Origin: Chlorocebus sabaeus
Lineage: Eukaryota > Chordata > Mammalia > Primates > Cercopithecidae
DNA: 64,000 nucleotides
Assembly: GCF_047675955.1 (NCBI RefSeq)
Contig: NC_132904.1
Span: forward strand, 61,313,435 to 61,377,434
Direction of reading: 5' to 3'
A model generated the notes under the pieces. The model did no database searches and was not told the DNA's origin. It saw only the letters and a list, made by a program, of their open reading frames with translations. Of this stretch, positions 10,318 to 21,664 are shown piece by piece; the first letter of the stretch is position 1; every line of letters begins with the position of its first letter. A program made the translations under genes and the position numbers.

Positions 10318-13300
10318 AAGGCTGTTCTTGTGGAATTGGCAAAGGGATATTTGGAAGCACATAGAGGGCTATGGTGAAAAAGGAAATATCTTACGGTGAA
10401 AACTAGAAAGAAGGTTTCTGAGAAACCACTCTGTGTTCTCTTAATTTGTCTCACAGAGTTACATCTTTCCCTTCAAGAAGCCTTTCGCTAAGGCTGTTCT
10501 TGTGGAATTGGCAAAGGGATATTTGGAAGCCCATAGAGGGCTATGGTGAAAAAGGAAATATCTTCCGTGCAAAACTGGAAAGAAGCTTTCTGAGAAACTG
10601 CTCTGTGTTCTGTTAATTCATCTCACAGAGTTACATCTTTCCCTTCAAGAAACCTTTCGCTAAGGCTGTTGTTCTGGAATTTGCAAAGGGATATTTGGAA
10701 GCCCATAGAGGGCTATGGTGAAAAAGGAAATATCTTCCGTTCAAAACTCTAAAGAAGCGTTCTGAGAAACTGCTCTGTGTTCTGTTAATTCATCTCACAG
10801 AGTTACATCTTTCCCTCCAAGAAACCTTTCGCTAAGGCTGTTGTTCTGGAATTTGCAAAGGGATATTTGGAAGCCCATAGAGGGCTATGGTGAAAAAGGA
10901 AATATCTTCCGTTCAAAACTGGAAAGAAGCTTTCTGAGAAACTGCTCTGTGTTCTGTTCATTCATCTCACAGAGTTACATCTTTCCCTTCAAGAAGCCTT
11001 TCGATAAGGCTGTTCTTGTGGAATTGGCAAAGGGATATTTGGAAGCCCATAGAGGGCTATAGTGAAAAAGGAAATATCTTCTGTTCAAAACTGGAAAGAA
11101 GCTTTCTGAGAAACTGCTCTGTGTTCTGTTAATTCATCTCACAGAGTTACATCTTTCCCTCAAGAAGCCTTTCGCTAAGGCTGTTCTTGTGGAGTTGGCA
11201 AAGGGATATTTGGAAGACCATAGAGGGCTATGGTGAAAAAGGAAATATCTTCCGTTCAAAACTGGAAAGAAGCGTTCTGAGAAACTACTCTGTGTTCAGT
11301 TAATTCATCACACAGAGTTACATCTTTACCTTCAACAAGACTTTCGCTAAGGCTGTTCTTGTGGAATTGGCAAAGGGATATTTGGAAGCCCATAGAGGGC
11401 TACGGTGAAAAAGGAAATATCTTCCGGTCAAAACTGGAAAGAAGCTTTGTGAGAAACTGCTCTGTGTTCTGTTAATTCATCTCACAGAGTTACATCTTTC
11501 CCTTCAAGAAGCCTTTCGCTAAGGCTGTTCTTGTGGAATTGGCAAAGGGATATTTGGAAGCCCGTAGAGGGCTATGGTGAAAAAAGAAATATCTTCCGTT
11601 CAAAACAGGAAAGAAGCTTTCTGAGAAACTGCTCTGTGTTCTGTTAGTTCATCTCACAGAGTTACATCTTTCCCTTCAAGAAGCCTTTCCCTAAGACTGT
11701 TCTTGTGGAATTGGCAAAAGGATATTTGGAAGCACATAGAGGGCTATGGTGAAAAAGGAAATAATCTTACGGTCAAAAATGGAAAGAAGCATTCTGTGAA
11801 ACTGCTCTGTGTTCTCTTAATTTATCTCACAGAGTTACATCTTTCCCTTCAAGAAGCCTTTCGCTAAGGCTGTTCTTGTGGAATTGGCAAAGGGATATTT
11901 GGAAGCCCATAGAGGGCTATGGTGAAAAGGAAATATCTTCCGTTCAAAACTGGAAAGAAGCTTTCTGAGAAACTGCTCTGTGTTCTGTTAATTCATCTCA
12001 CAGAGTTACATCTTTCCCTTCAAGAAGCCTTTCGCTAAGACTGTTCTTGTGGAATTGGCAAGGGGATATTTGGAAGCCCATAGAAGGCTATGGTGAAAAA
12101 GGAAATATCTTCCGTTCAAAACTGGAAAGAAGCCTTCTGAGAAACTGCTCTGTATTCTGTTAATTCATCTCACAGAGTTACATCTTTACCTTCAACAAGC
12201 CTTTCGCTAAGGCTGTTCTTGTGGAATTGGCAAAGGGATATTTGGAAGCCCATAGAAGTCTACGGTGAAAAAGGAAATATCTTACGGTCAAAACTGGAAA
12301 GAAGCTTTCTGAGAAACTGCTCTGTGTTCTGTTAATTCATCTCACAGAGTTACATCTTTCCCTTCAAGAAGCCTTTCGCTAAGGCTGTTCTTGTGGAATT
12401 GGCAAAGGGATATTAGGAAGCCCATAGAGGGCTATGGTGAAAAAGGAAATATCTTCCGTTCAAAACTGGAAAGAAGCGTTCTGAGAAACTGCTCTGTGTT
12501 CTGTTAATTCATCTCACAGAGTTACATCTTTCCCTTCAAGAAGCCTTTCGCTAAGGCTGTTCTTGTAGCATTGGCAAAGGGATATTTGGAAGCCCATAGA
12601 GGGCTATGGTGAAAAAGGAAATATCTTCCGTTCAAAACTGGAAAGAAGCTTTCTGAGAAACTGCTCTGTGTTCTGTTAATTCTTCTCACAGAGTTACATT
12701 TTTCCCTTCAAGAAGCCTTTCGCTAAGGCTGTTCTTGTGGAATTGGCAAAGGGATATTTGGAAGCCCATAGAGGGCTATGGTGAAAAAGGAAATATCTTT
12801 CGTTCAAAACTGGAAAGAAGCGTTCTGAGAAACTGCTCTGTGTTCTGTTAATTCATCTCACAGAGTTATATCTTACCCTTCAATAAGCCTTACGATAAGG
12901 CTGTTCTTTTGGCATTGGCAAAGGGATATTTGGAAGCCCATAGAGGGCTATGGTGAAAAAGGAAATATCTTCCGTTCAAAACTGGAAAAAAGCTTTCTGA
13001 GAAACTGCTCTGTGTTCTGTTAGTTCATCTCACAGAGTTACATCTTTCCCTTCAAGAAGCCTTTCGCTAAGACTGTTCTTGTGGAATTGGCAAAGGGATA
13101 TTTGGAAGCACATAGAGGGCTATGGTGAAAAAGGAAATATCTTACGGTCAAAAGTAGAAAGAAGATTTCTGAGAAACTGCTCTGTGTTCTCTTAATTTAT
13201 CTCACAGAGTTACATCTTTCCCTTCAAGAAGCCTTTCGCTAAGGCTGTTCTTGTGGAATTGGCAAAGGGATATTTGGAAGCCCATAGAGGGCTATTGTGA

Positions 13301-16300
13301 AAAAGGAAATATCTTCCGTTCAAAACTGGAAAGAAGCTTTCTGAGAAACTGCTCTGTGTTCTGTTAATTCATCTCACAGAGTTACATCTTTCCCTTCAAG
13401 AAACCTTTCGCTAAGGCTGTTCTTGTGGAATTTGCAAAGGGATATTTGGAAGCCCATAGAGGGCTATGGTGAAAAAGGAAATATCTTCCGTTCAAAACTG
13501 GAAAGAAGCTTTCTGAGAAACTGCTCTGTGTTCTGTTAATTCATCTCACAGAGTTACATCTTTCCATTGAAGAAACCTTTCGCTAAGGCTGTTGTTCTGG
13601 AATTGGCAAAGGGATATTTGGAAGCCCATAGAGGTCTACGGTGAAAAAAGAATTATCTTCCGTTCAAAACAGGAAAGAAGCATTCTGAGAAACTGCTCTG
13701 TGTTCTGTTAATTCATCTCACAGAGTTACATTTTTCCCTTCAAGAAGACTTTCGCTAAGGCTGTTCTTGTGGAATTGGCAAAGGGATATTTGGAAGCCCA
13801 TAGAAGGCTATGATGAAAAAGAAATACCTTCTGTTCAAAACTGGAAAGAAGCCTTCTGTGAAACTGCTCTGTGTTCTGTTAATTCATCTCACAGAGTTAC
13901 ATCTTTACCTTCAACAAGCCTTTCCCTAAGGCTGTTCTTGTGGAATTGGCAAAGGGATATTTGGAAGCCCATAGAGGGCTATGGTGAAAAAGGAAATATC
14001 TTCCGTTCAAAACTGGAAAGAAGCTTTTAGAGAATCTGCTCTGTGTTCTGTTAGTTCATCTCACAGAGTTACATCTTTCCCTTCAAGAAGCCTTGCACTA
14101 AGGCTGTTCTTGTGGAATTGGCAAAGGGATATTTGGAACCCCTAGAGGGCTATGGTGAAAAAGGAAATATCTTCCGTTCAAAACTGGAAAGACGGTTTCT
14201 GAGAAACTGCTCTGTGTTCTCTTAATTTATCTCACAGAGTTACATCTTTCCCTTCAAGAAGCCTTTCGCTAAGGCTGTTCTTGTGGAATTTGCAAAGGGA
14301 TATTTGGAAGCCTATAGAGGTCTATGGTGAAAAAGGAAATATCTTCCGTTCAAAACTCGAAAAAAGCTTTCTGAGAAACTGCTCTGTGTTCTGTTAATTC
14401 ATCTCACAGAGTTACATCTTTCCCTTCAAGAAAGCTTTCGCTAAGACTGTTCTTGTGGAATTGGCAAGGGCATATTTGGAAGCCCATAGAAGGCTATGGT
14501 GAAAAAGGAAATATCTTCCGTTCAAAACTGGAAAGAAGCTTTCTGAGAAACTGCTCTGTGTTCTGTTAATTCATCTCACAGAGTTACATCTTTCCCTTCA
14601 AGAAGCCTTTTGAAAAGGCTGTTCTTGTGGAATTGGCAAAGGGATATTTGGAGGCCCATAGAGGGCTATAGTGAAAAAGGAAATATCTTCTGTTCAAAAC
14701 TGGAAAGAAGCTTTGTGAGAAACTGCTCTGTGTTCTGTTAATTCATCTCACAGAGTTACATCTTTCCCTTCAAGAAGCCTTTCGCTAAGGCTGTTCTTGT
14801 GGAATTGGCAAAGGGATATTTGGAAGCCCATAGAGGGCTATGGTGAAAAAAGAAATATCTTCCGTTCAAAACTGGAAAGAAGCGTTCTGAGAAACTGCTC
14901 TGTGTTCTGTTAATTCATCTCACAGAGTTACATCTTTACCTTCAAGAAGCCTTTCGCTAAGGCTGTTCTTGTGGCATTGGCAAAGGGATATTTGGAAGCC
15001 CATAGAGGGCTATGGTGAAAAAGGAAATATCTTCCGTTCAAAACTGGAAAGAAGCTTTCTGAGAAACTGCTCTGTGTTCTGTTAGTTCATCTCACAGAGT
15101 TACATCTTTCCCTTCAAGAAGCCTTTCGCTAAGACTGTTCCTGTGGAATTCGCAAAGGGATATTTGGAAGCCCATAGAGGGCTATGGTGAAAAAGGAAAT
15201 AATCTTACGGTCAAAACTGGAAAGAAGCTTTCTGTGAAACTGCTCTGTGTTCTCTTAATTTATCTCACAGAGTTACATCTTTCCCTTCAAGAAGCCTTTG
15301 GCTAAGGCTGTTCTTGTGGAATTGGCAAAGGGATATTTGGAAGCCCATAGAGTGCTATGGTGAAAAAGGAAATATCTTCCGTTCAAAACTGGAAAGAAGC
15401 CTTCTGAGAAACTGCTCTGTGTTCTGTTAATTCATCTCACAGAGTTACATCTTTACCTTCAACAAGTCTTTCCCTAAGGCTGTTCTTGTGGCATTGGCAA
15501 CGGGATATTTGGAAGCCCATAGAAGGCTACGGTGAAAAAGGAAATATCTTCCGTTCAAAACTGGAAAGAAGCTTTGTGAGAAACTGCTCTGTGTTCTGTT
15601 AATTCATCTCACAGAGTTACATCTTTCCCTTCAAGAAAGCTTTCGGTAAGACTGTTCTTGTGGAATTGGCAAGGGCATATTTGGAAGCCCATAGAAGGCT
15701 ATGGTGAAAAAGGAAATATCTTCCGTTCAAAACTGGAAAGAAGCCTTCTGAGAAACTGCTCTGTGTTCTGTTAATTCATCTCACAGAGTTACATCTTTAC
15801 CTTCAACAAGCCTTTCGCTAAGGCTGTTCTTGTGGAATTGGCAAAGGGATATTTGGAAGCCCATAGAAGGCTACGGTGAAATAGGAAATATCTTACGGTC
15901 AAAACTGGAAAGAAGCTTTCTGAGAAACTGCTCTGTGTTCTGTTAATTCTTCTCACAGAGTTACATCTTTCCCTTCAAGAAGCCTTTCGCTAAGGCTGTT
16001 CTTGTGTAATTGGCAAAGGGATATTTGGAAGCCCATAGAGGGCTATGGTGAAAAAGGAAATATCTTCCGTTGAAAACTGGAAAGAAGCGTTCTGAGAAAC
16101 TGCTCTGTGTTCTGTTAATTCATCTCACAGAGTTACATCTTTCCCTTCAAGAAGCCTTTCGCTAAGGCTGTTCTTGTGGCATTGGCAAAGGGATATTTGG
16201 AATCCCATAGAGGGCTATGGTGAAAAAGGAAATATCTTCTGTTCAAAACTGGAAAGAAGCTTTCTGAGAAACTCCTCTGTGTTCTGTTAATTCATCTCAC

Positions 16301-16679
16301 AGAGTTACATCTTTACCTTCAAGAAGCCTTTCGCTAAGGCTGTTCTTGTGGAATTGGCAAAGGGATATTTGGAAGCCCATAGAGGCCTATGGTGAAAAAG
16401 GAAATATCGTAAGTTCAAAACTGGAAAGAAGCGTTCTGAGAAACTGCTCTGTGTTCTGTTAATTCATCTCACAGAGTTATATCTTTCCCTTCAAGAAGCC
16501 TTATGCAAAGGCTGTTCTTTTGGTATTGGCAAAGGGATATTTGGAAGCCCATAGAGGGCTATGGTGAAAAAGGAAATATCTTCCGTTCAAAACTGGAAAG
16601 AAGCTTTCTGAGAAACTGCTCTGTGTTCTGTTAGTTCATCTCACAGAGTTACATCTTTCCCTGCAAGAAGCCTTTCGCT
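10318..16679 (+). repeat. HOR-like unit 2, reference 37-mer (6362 bp)
   Basis: Longest simple unit and the reference for monomer numbering (m1 at 10318 to m37 ending 16679). Diagnostic monomers include m2 (CCGTGCAAAACTGG), m3 and m4 (GTTGTTCTGGAATTTGC), m6 (GGAGTTGG, GAAGACCAT), m9 (AAATAATCTTACGG, 173 bp), m13 (ATATTAGGAAG), m15 (ATCTTTCGTTC), m16 (TTTTGGCATTGG), m20 (AAAAAAGAATTATC), m22 (GCTTTTAGAGAATCTG, near 14021), m23 (GGAACCCCTAGAG, 170 bp), m26 (GGAGGCCC, CTATAGTG), m29 (GGAATTCGC), m31 (GGCAACGGG), m34 (GTGTAATTGG), m36 (ATCGTAAGTTC) and m37 (TTTTGGTATTGG). The same order recurs in units 1 and 3 with deletions, so the unit was amplified as a block. Confidence 0.85.
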
Positions 16680-19600
16680 AAGGCTGTTCTTGTGGAATTG
16701 GCAAAGGGATATTTGGAAGCACATAGAGGGCTATGGTGAAAAAGGAAATATCTTACGGTGAAAACTAGAAAGAAGGTTTCTGAGAAACCACTCTGTGTTC
16801 TCTTAATTTGTCTCACAGAGTTACATCTTTCCCTTCAAGAAGCCTTTCGCTAAGGCTGTTCTTGTGGAATTGGCAAAGGGATATTTGGAAGCCCATAGAG
16901 GGCTATGGTGAAAAAGGAAATATCTTCCGTGCAAAACTGGAAAGAAGCTTTCTGAGAAACTGCTCTGTGTTCTGTTAATTCATCTCACAGAGTTACATCT
17001 TTCCCTTCAAGAAACCTTTCGCTAAGGCTGTTGTTCTGGAATTTGCAAAGGGATATTTGGAAGCCCATAGAGGGCTATGGTGAAAAAGGAAATATCTTCC
17101 GTTCAAAACTCTAAAGAAGCGTTCTGAGAAACTGCTCTGTGTTCTGTTAATTCATCTCACAGAGTTACATCTTTCCCTCCAAGAAACCTTTCGCTAAGGC
17201 TGTTGTTCTGGAATTTGCAAAGGGATATTTGGAAGCCCATAGAGGGCTATGGTGAAAAAGGAAATATCTTCCGTTCAAAACTGGAAAGAAGCTTTCTGAG
17301 AAACTGCTCTGTGTTCTGTTCATTCATCTCACAGAGTTACATCTTTCCCTTCAAGAAGCCTTTCGATAAGGCTGTTCTTGTGGAATTGGCAAAGGGATAT
17401 TTGGAAGCCCATAGAGGGCTATAGTGAAAAAGGAAATATCTTCTGTTCAAAACTGGAAAGAAGCTTTCTGAGAAACTGCTCTGTGTTCTGTTAATTCATC
17501 TCACAGAGTTACATCTTTCCCTCAAGAAGCCTTTCGCTAAGGCTGTTCTTGTGGAGTTGGCAAAGGGATATTTGGAAGACCATAGAGGGCTATGGTGAAA
17601 AAGGAAATATCTTCCGTTCAAAACTGGAAAGAAGCGTTCTGAGAAACTACTCTGTGTTCAGTTAATTCATCACACAGAGTTACATCTTTACCTTCAACAA
17701 GACTTTCGCTAAGGCTGTTCTTGTGGAATTGGCAAAGGGATATTTGGAAGCCCATAGAGGGCTACGGTGAAAAAGGAAATATCTTCCGGTCAAAACTGGA
17801 AAGAAGCTTTGTGAGAAACTGCTCTGTGTTCTGTTAATTCATCTCACAGAGTTACATCTTTCCCTTCAAGAAGCCTTTCGCTAAGGCTGTTCTTGTGGAA
17901 TTGGCAAAGGGATATTTGGAAGCCCGTAGAGGGCTATGGTGAAAAAAGAATTATCTTCCGTTCAAAACAGGAAAGAAGCTTTCTGAGAAACTGCTCTGTG
18001 TTCTGTTAGTTCATCTCACAGAGTTACATCTTTCCCTTCAAGAAGCCTTTCCCTAAGACTGTTCTTGTGGAATTGGCAAAAGGATATTTGGAAGCACATA
18101 GAGGGCTATGGTGAAAAAGGAAATAATCTTACGGTCAAAAATGGAAAGAAGCATTCTGTGAAACTGCTCTGTGTTCTCTTAATTTATCTCACAGAGTTAC
18201 ATCTTTCCCTTCAAGAAGCCTTTCGCTAAGGCTGTTCTTGTGGAATTGGCAAAGGGATATTTGGAAGCCCATAGAGGGCTATGGTGAAAAGGAAATATCT
18301 TCCGTTCAAAACTGGAAAGAAGATTTCTGAGAAACTGCTCTGTGTTCTGTTAATTCATCTCACAGAGTTACATCTTTCCCTTCAAGAAGCCTTTCGCTAA
18401 GACTGTTCTTGTGGAATTGGCAAGGGGATATTTGGAAGCCCATAGAAGGCTATGGTGAAAAAGGAAATATCTTCCGTTCAAAACTGGAAAGAAGCCTTCT
18501 GAGAAACTGCTCTGTATTCTGTTAATTCATCTCACAGAGTTACATCTTTACCTTCAACAAGCCTTTCGCTAAGGCTGTTCTTGTGGAATTGGCAAAGGGA
18601 TATTTGGAAGCCCATAGAAGTCTACGGTGAAAAAGGAAATATCTTACGGTCAAAACTGGAAAGAAGCTTTCTGAGAAACTGCTCTGTGTTCTGTTAATTC
18701 ATCTCACAGAGTTACATCTTTCCCTTCAAGAAGCCTTTCGCTAAGGCTGTTCTTGTGGAATTGGCAAAGGGATATTAGGAAGCCCATAGAGGGCTATGGT
18801 GAAAAAGGAACTATCTTCCGTTCAAAACTGGAAAGAAGCGTTCTGAGAAACTGCTCTGTGTTCTGTTAATTCATCTCACAGAGTTACATCTTTCCCTTCA
18901 AGAAGCCTTTCGCTAAGGCTGTTCTTGTAGCATTGGCAAAGGGATATTTGGAAGCCCATAGAGGGCTATGGTGAAAAAGGAAATATCTTCCGTTCAAAAC
19001 TGGAAAGAAGCTTTCTGAGAAACTGCTCTGTGTTCTGTTAATTCTTCTCACAGAGTTACATTTTTCCCTTCAAGAAGCCTTTCGCTAAGGCTGTTCTTGT
19101 GGAATTTGCAAAGGGATATTTGGAAGCCCATAGAGGGCTATGGTGAAAAAGGAAATATCTTTCGTTCAAAACTGCAAAGAAGCGTTCTGAGAAACTGCTC
19201 TGTGTTCTGTTAATTCATCTCACAGAGTTATATCTTACCCTTCAATAAGCCTTACGATAAGGCTGTTCTTTTGGCATTGGCAAAGGGATATTTGGAAGCC
19301 CATAGAGGGCTATGGTGAAAAAGGAAATATCTTCCGTTCAAAACTGGAAAAAAGCTTTCTGAGAAACTGCTCTGTGTTCTGTTAGTTCATCTCACAGAGT
19401 TACATCTTTCCCTTCAAGAAGCCTTTCGCTAAGACTGTTCTTGTGGAATTGGCAAAGGGATATTTGGAAGCACATAGAGGGCTATGGTGAAAAAGGAAAT
19501 ATCTTACGGTCAAAAGTAGAAAGAAGATTTCTGAGAAACTGCTCTGTGTTCTCTTAATTTATCTCACAGAGTTACATCTTTCCCTTCAAGAAGCCTTTCG

Positions 19601-21664
19601 CTAAGGCTGTTCTTGTGGAATTGGCAAAGGGATATTTGGAAGCCCATAGAGGGCTATTGTGAAAAAGGAAATATCTTCCGTTCAAAACTGGAAAGAAGCT
19701 TTCTGAGAAACTGCTCTGTGTTCTGTTAATTCATCTCACAGAGTTACATCTTTCTCTTCAAGAAACCTTTCGCTAAGGCTGTTCTTGTGGAATTTGCAAA
19801 GGGATATTTGGAAGCCCATAGAGGGCTATGGTGAAAAAGGAAATATCTTCCGTTCAAAACTGGAAAGAAGCTTTCTGAGAAACTGCTCTGTGTTCTGTTA
19901 ATTCATCTCACAGAGTTACATCTTTCCATTGAAGAAACCTTTCGCTAAGGCTGTTGTTCTGGAATTGGCAAAGGGATATTTGGAAGCCCATAGAGGTCTA
20001 CGGTGAAAAAAGAATTATCTTCCGTTCAAAACAGGAAAGAAGCGTTCTGAGAAACTGCTCTGTGTTCTGTTAATTCATCTCACAGAGTTACATTTTTCCC
20101 TTCAAGAAGACTTTCGCTAAGGCTGTTCTTGTGGAATTGGCAAAGGGATATTTGGAAGCCCATAGAAGGCTATGGTGAAAAAGAAATACCTTCTGTTCAA
20201 AACTGGAAAGAAGCCTTCTGTGAAACTGCTCTGTGTTCTGTTAATTCATCTCACAGAGTTACATCTTTACCTTCAACAAGCCTTTCCCTAAGGCTGTTCT
20301 TGTGGAATTGGCAAAGGGATATTTGGAAGCCCATAGAGGGCTATGGTGAAAAAGGAAATATCTTCCGTTCAAAACTGGAAAGAAGCTTTTAGAGAATCTG
20401 CTCTGTGTTCTGTTAGTTCATCTCACAGAGTTACATCTTTCCCTTCAAGAAGCCTTGCACTAAGGCTGTTCTTGTGGAATTGGCAAAGGGATATTTGGAA
20501 CCCCTAGAGGGCTATGGTGAAAAAGGAAATATCTTCCGTTCAAAACTGGAAAGACGGTTTCTGAGAAACTGCTCTGTGTTCTCTTAATTTATCTCACAGA
20601 GTTACATCTTTCCCTTCAAGAAGCCTTTCGCTAAGGCTGTTCTTGTGGAATTTGCAAAGGGATATTTGGAAGCCTATAGAGGTCTATGGTGAAAAAGGAA
20701 ATATCTTCCGTTCAAAACTCGAAAGAAGCTTTCTGAGAAACTGCTCTGTGTTCTGTTAATTCATCTCACAGAGTTACATCTTTCCCTTCAAGAAAGCTTT
20801 CGCTAAGACTGTTCTTGTGGAATTGGCAAGGGCATATTTGGAAGCCCATAGAAGGCTATGGTGAAAAAGGAAATATCTTCCGTTCAAAACTGGAAAGAAG
20901 CCTTCTGAGAAACTGCTCTGTGTTCTGTTAATTCATCTCACAGAGTTACATCTTTACCTTCTACAAGCCTTTCGCTAAGGCTGTTCTTGTGGAATTGGCA
21001 AAGGGATATTTGGAAGCCCATAGAAGGCTACGGTGAAAAAGGAAATATCTTACGGTCAAAACTGGAAAGAAGCTTTCTGAGAAACTGCTCTGTGTTCTGT
21101 TAATTCTTCTCACAGAGTTACATCTTTCCCTTCAAGAAGCCTTTCGCTAAGGCTGTTCTTGTGTAATTGGCAAAGGGATATTTGGAAGCCCATAGAGGGC
21201 TATGGTGAAAAAGGAAATATCTTCCGTTGAAAACTGGAAAGAAGCGTTCTGAGAAACTGCTCTGTGTTCTGTTAATTCATCTCACAGAGTTACATCTTTC
21301 CCTTCAAGAAGCCTTTCGCTAAGGCTGTTCTTGTGGCATTGGCAAAGGGATATTTGGAATCCCATAGAGGGCTATGGTGAAAAAGGAAATATCTTCTGTT
21401 CAAAACTGGAAAGAAGCTTTCTGAGAAACTGCTCTGTGTTCTGTTAATTCATCTCACAGAGTTATATCTTTCCCTTCAAGAAGCCTTATGCTAAGGCTGT
21501 TCTTTTGGTATTGGCAAAGGGATATTTGGAAGCCCATAGAGGGCTATGGTGAAAAAGGAAATATCTTCCGTTCAAAACTGGAAAGAAGCTTTCTGAGAAA
21601 CTGCTCTGTGTTCTGTTAGTTCATCTCACAGAGTTACATCTTTCCCTGCAAGAAGCCTTTCGCT
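16680..21664 (+). repeat. HOR-like unit 3 (29 monomers)
   Basis: Carries m1-m24 of the 37-mer, an m25/m32 hybrid (20805-20976), m33, m34, an m35/m36 hybrid (21321-21492) and m37. It lacks seven monomers corresponding to 14443-15647 of unit 2, plus one more near the end. Over m1-m24 (about 4.1 kb) I count roughly nine single-base differences from unit 2, for example ATTTCTG instead of CTTTCTG near 18321 and GGAACTATC near 18807. That is about 99.8% identity. No gene is seen. Confidence 0.82.
20805..20976 (+). repeat. Hybrid monomer m25/m32 at a 7-monomer deletion junction
   Basis: Unit 2 has two look-alike monomers, at 14443 and 15648, that both begin AAGACTG with GGCAAGGGCATATTTGG. Unit 3 has only one, which leads into m33. 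The intervening 1205 bp (m25-m31), including m29 with GGAATTCGC and m31 with GGCAACGGG, is missing. Recombination between the near-identical m25 and m32 explains it. Confidence 0.75.
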
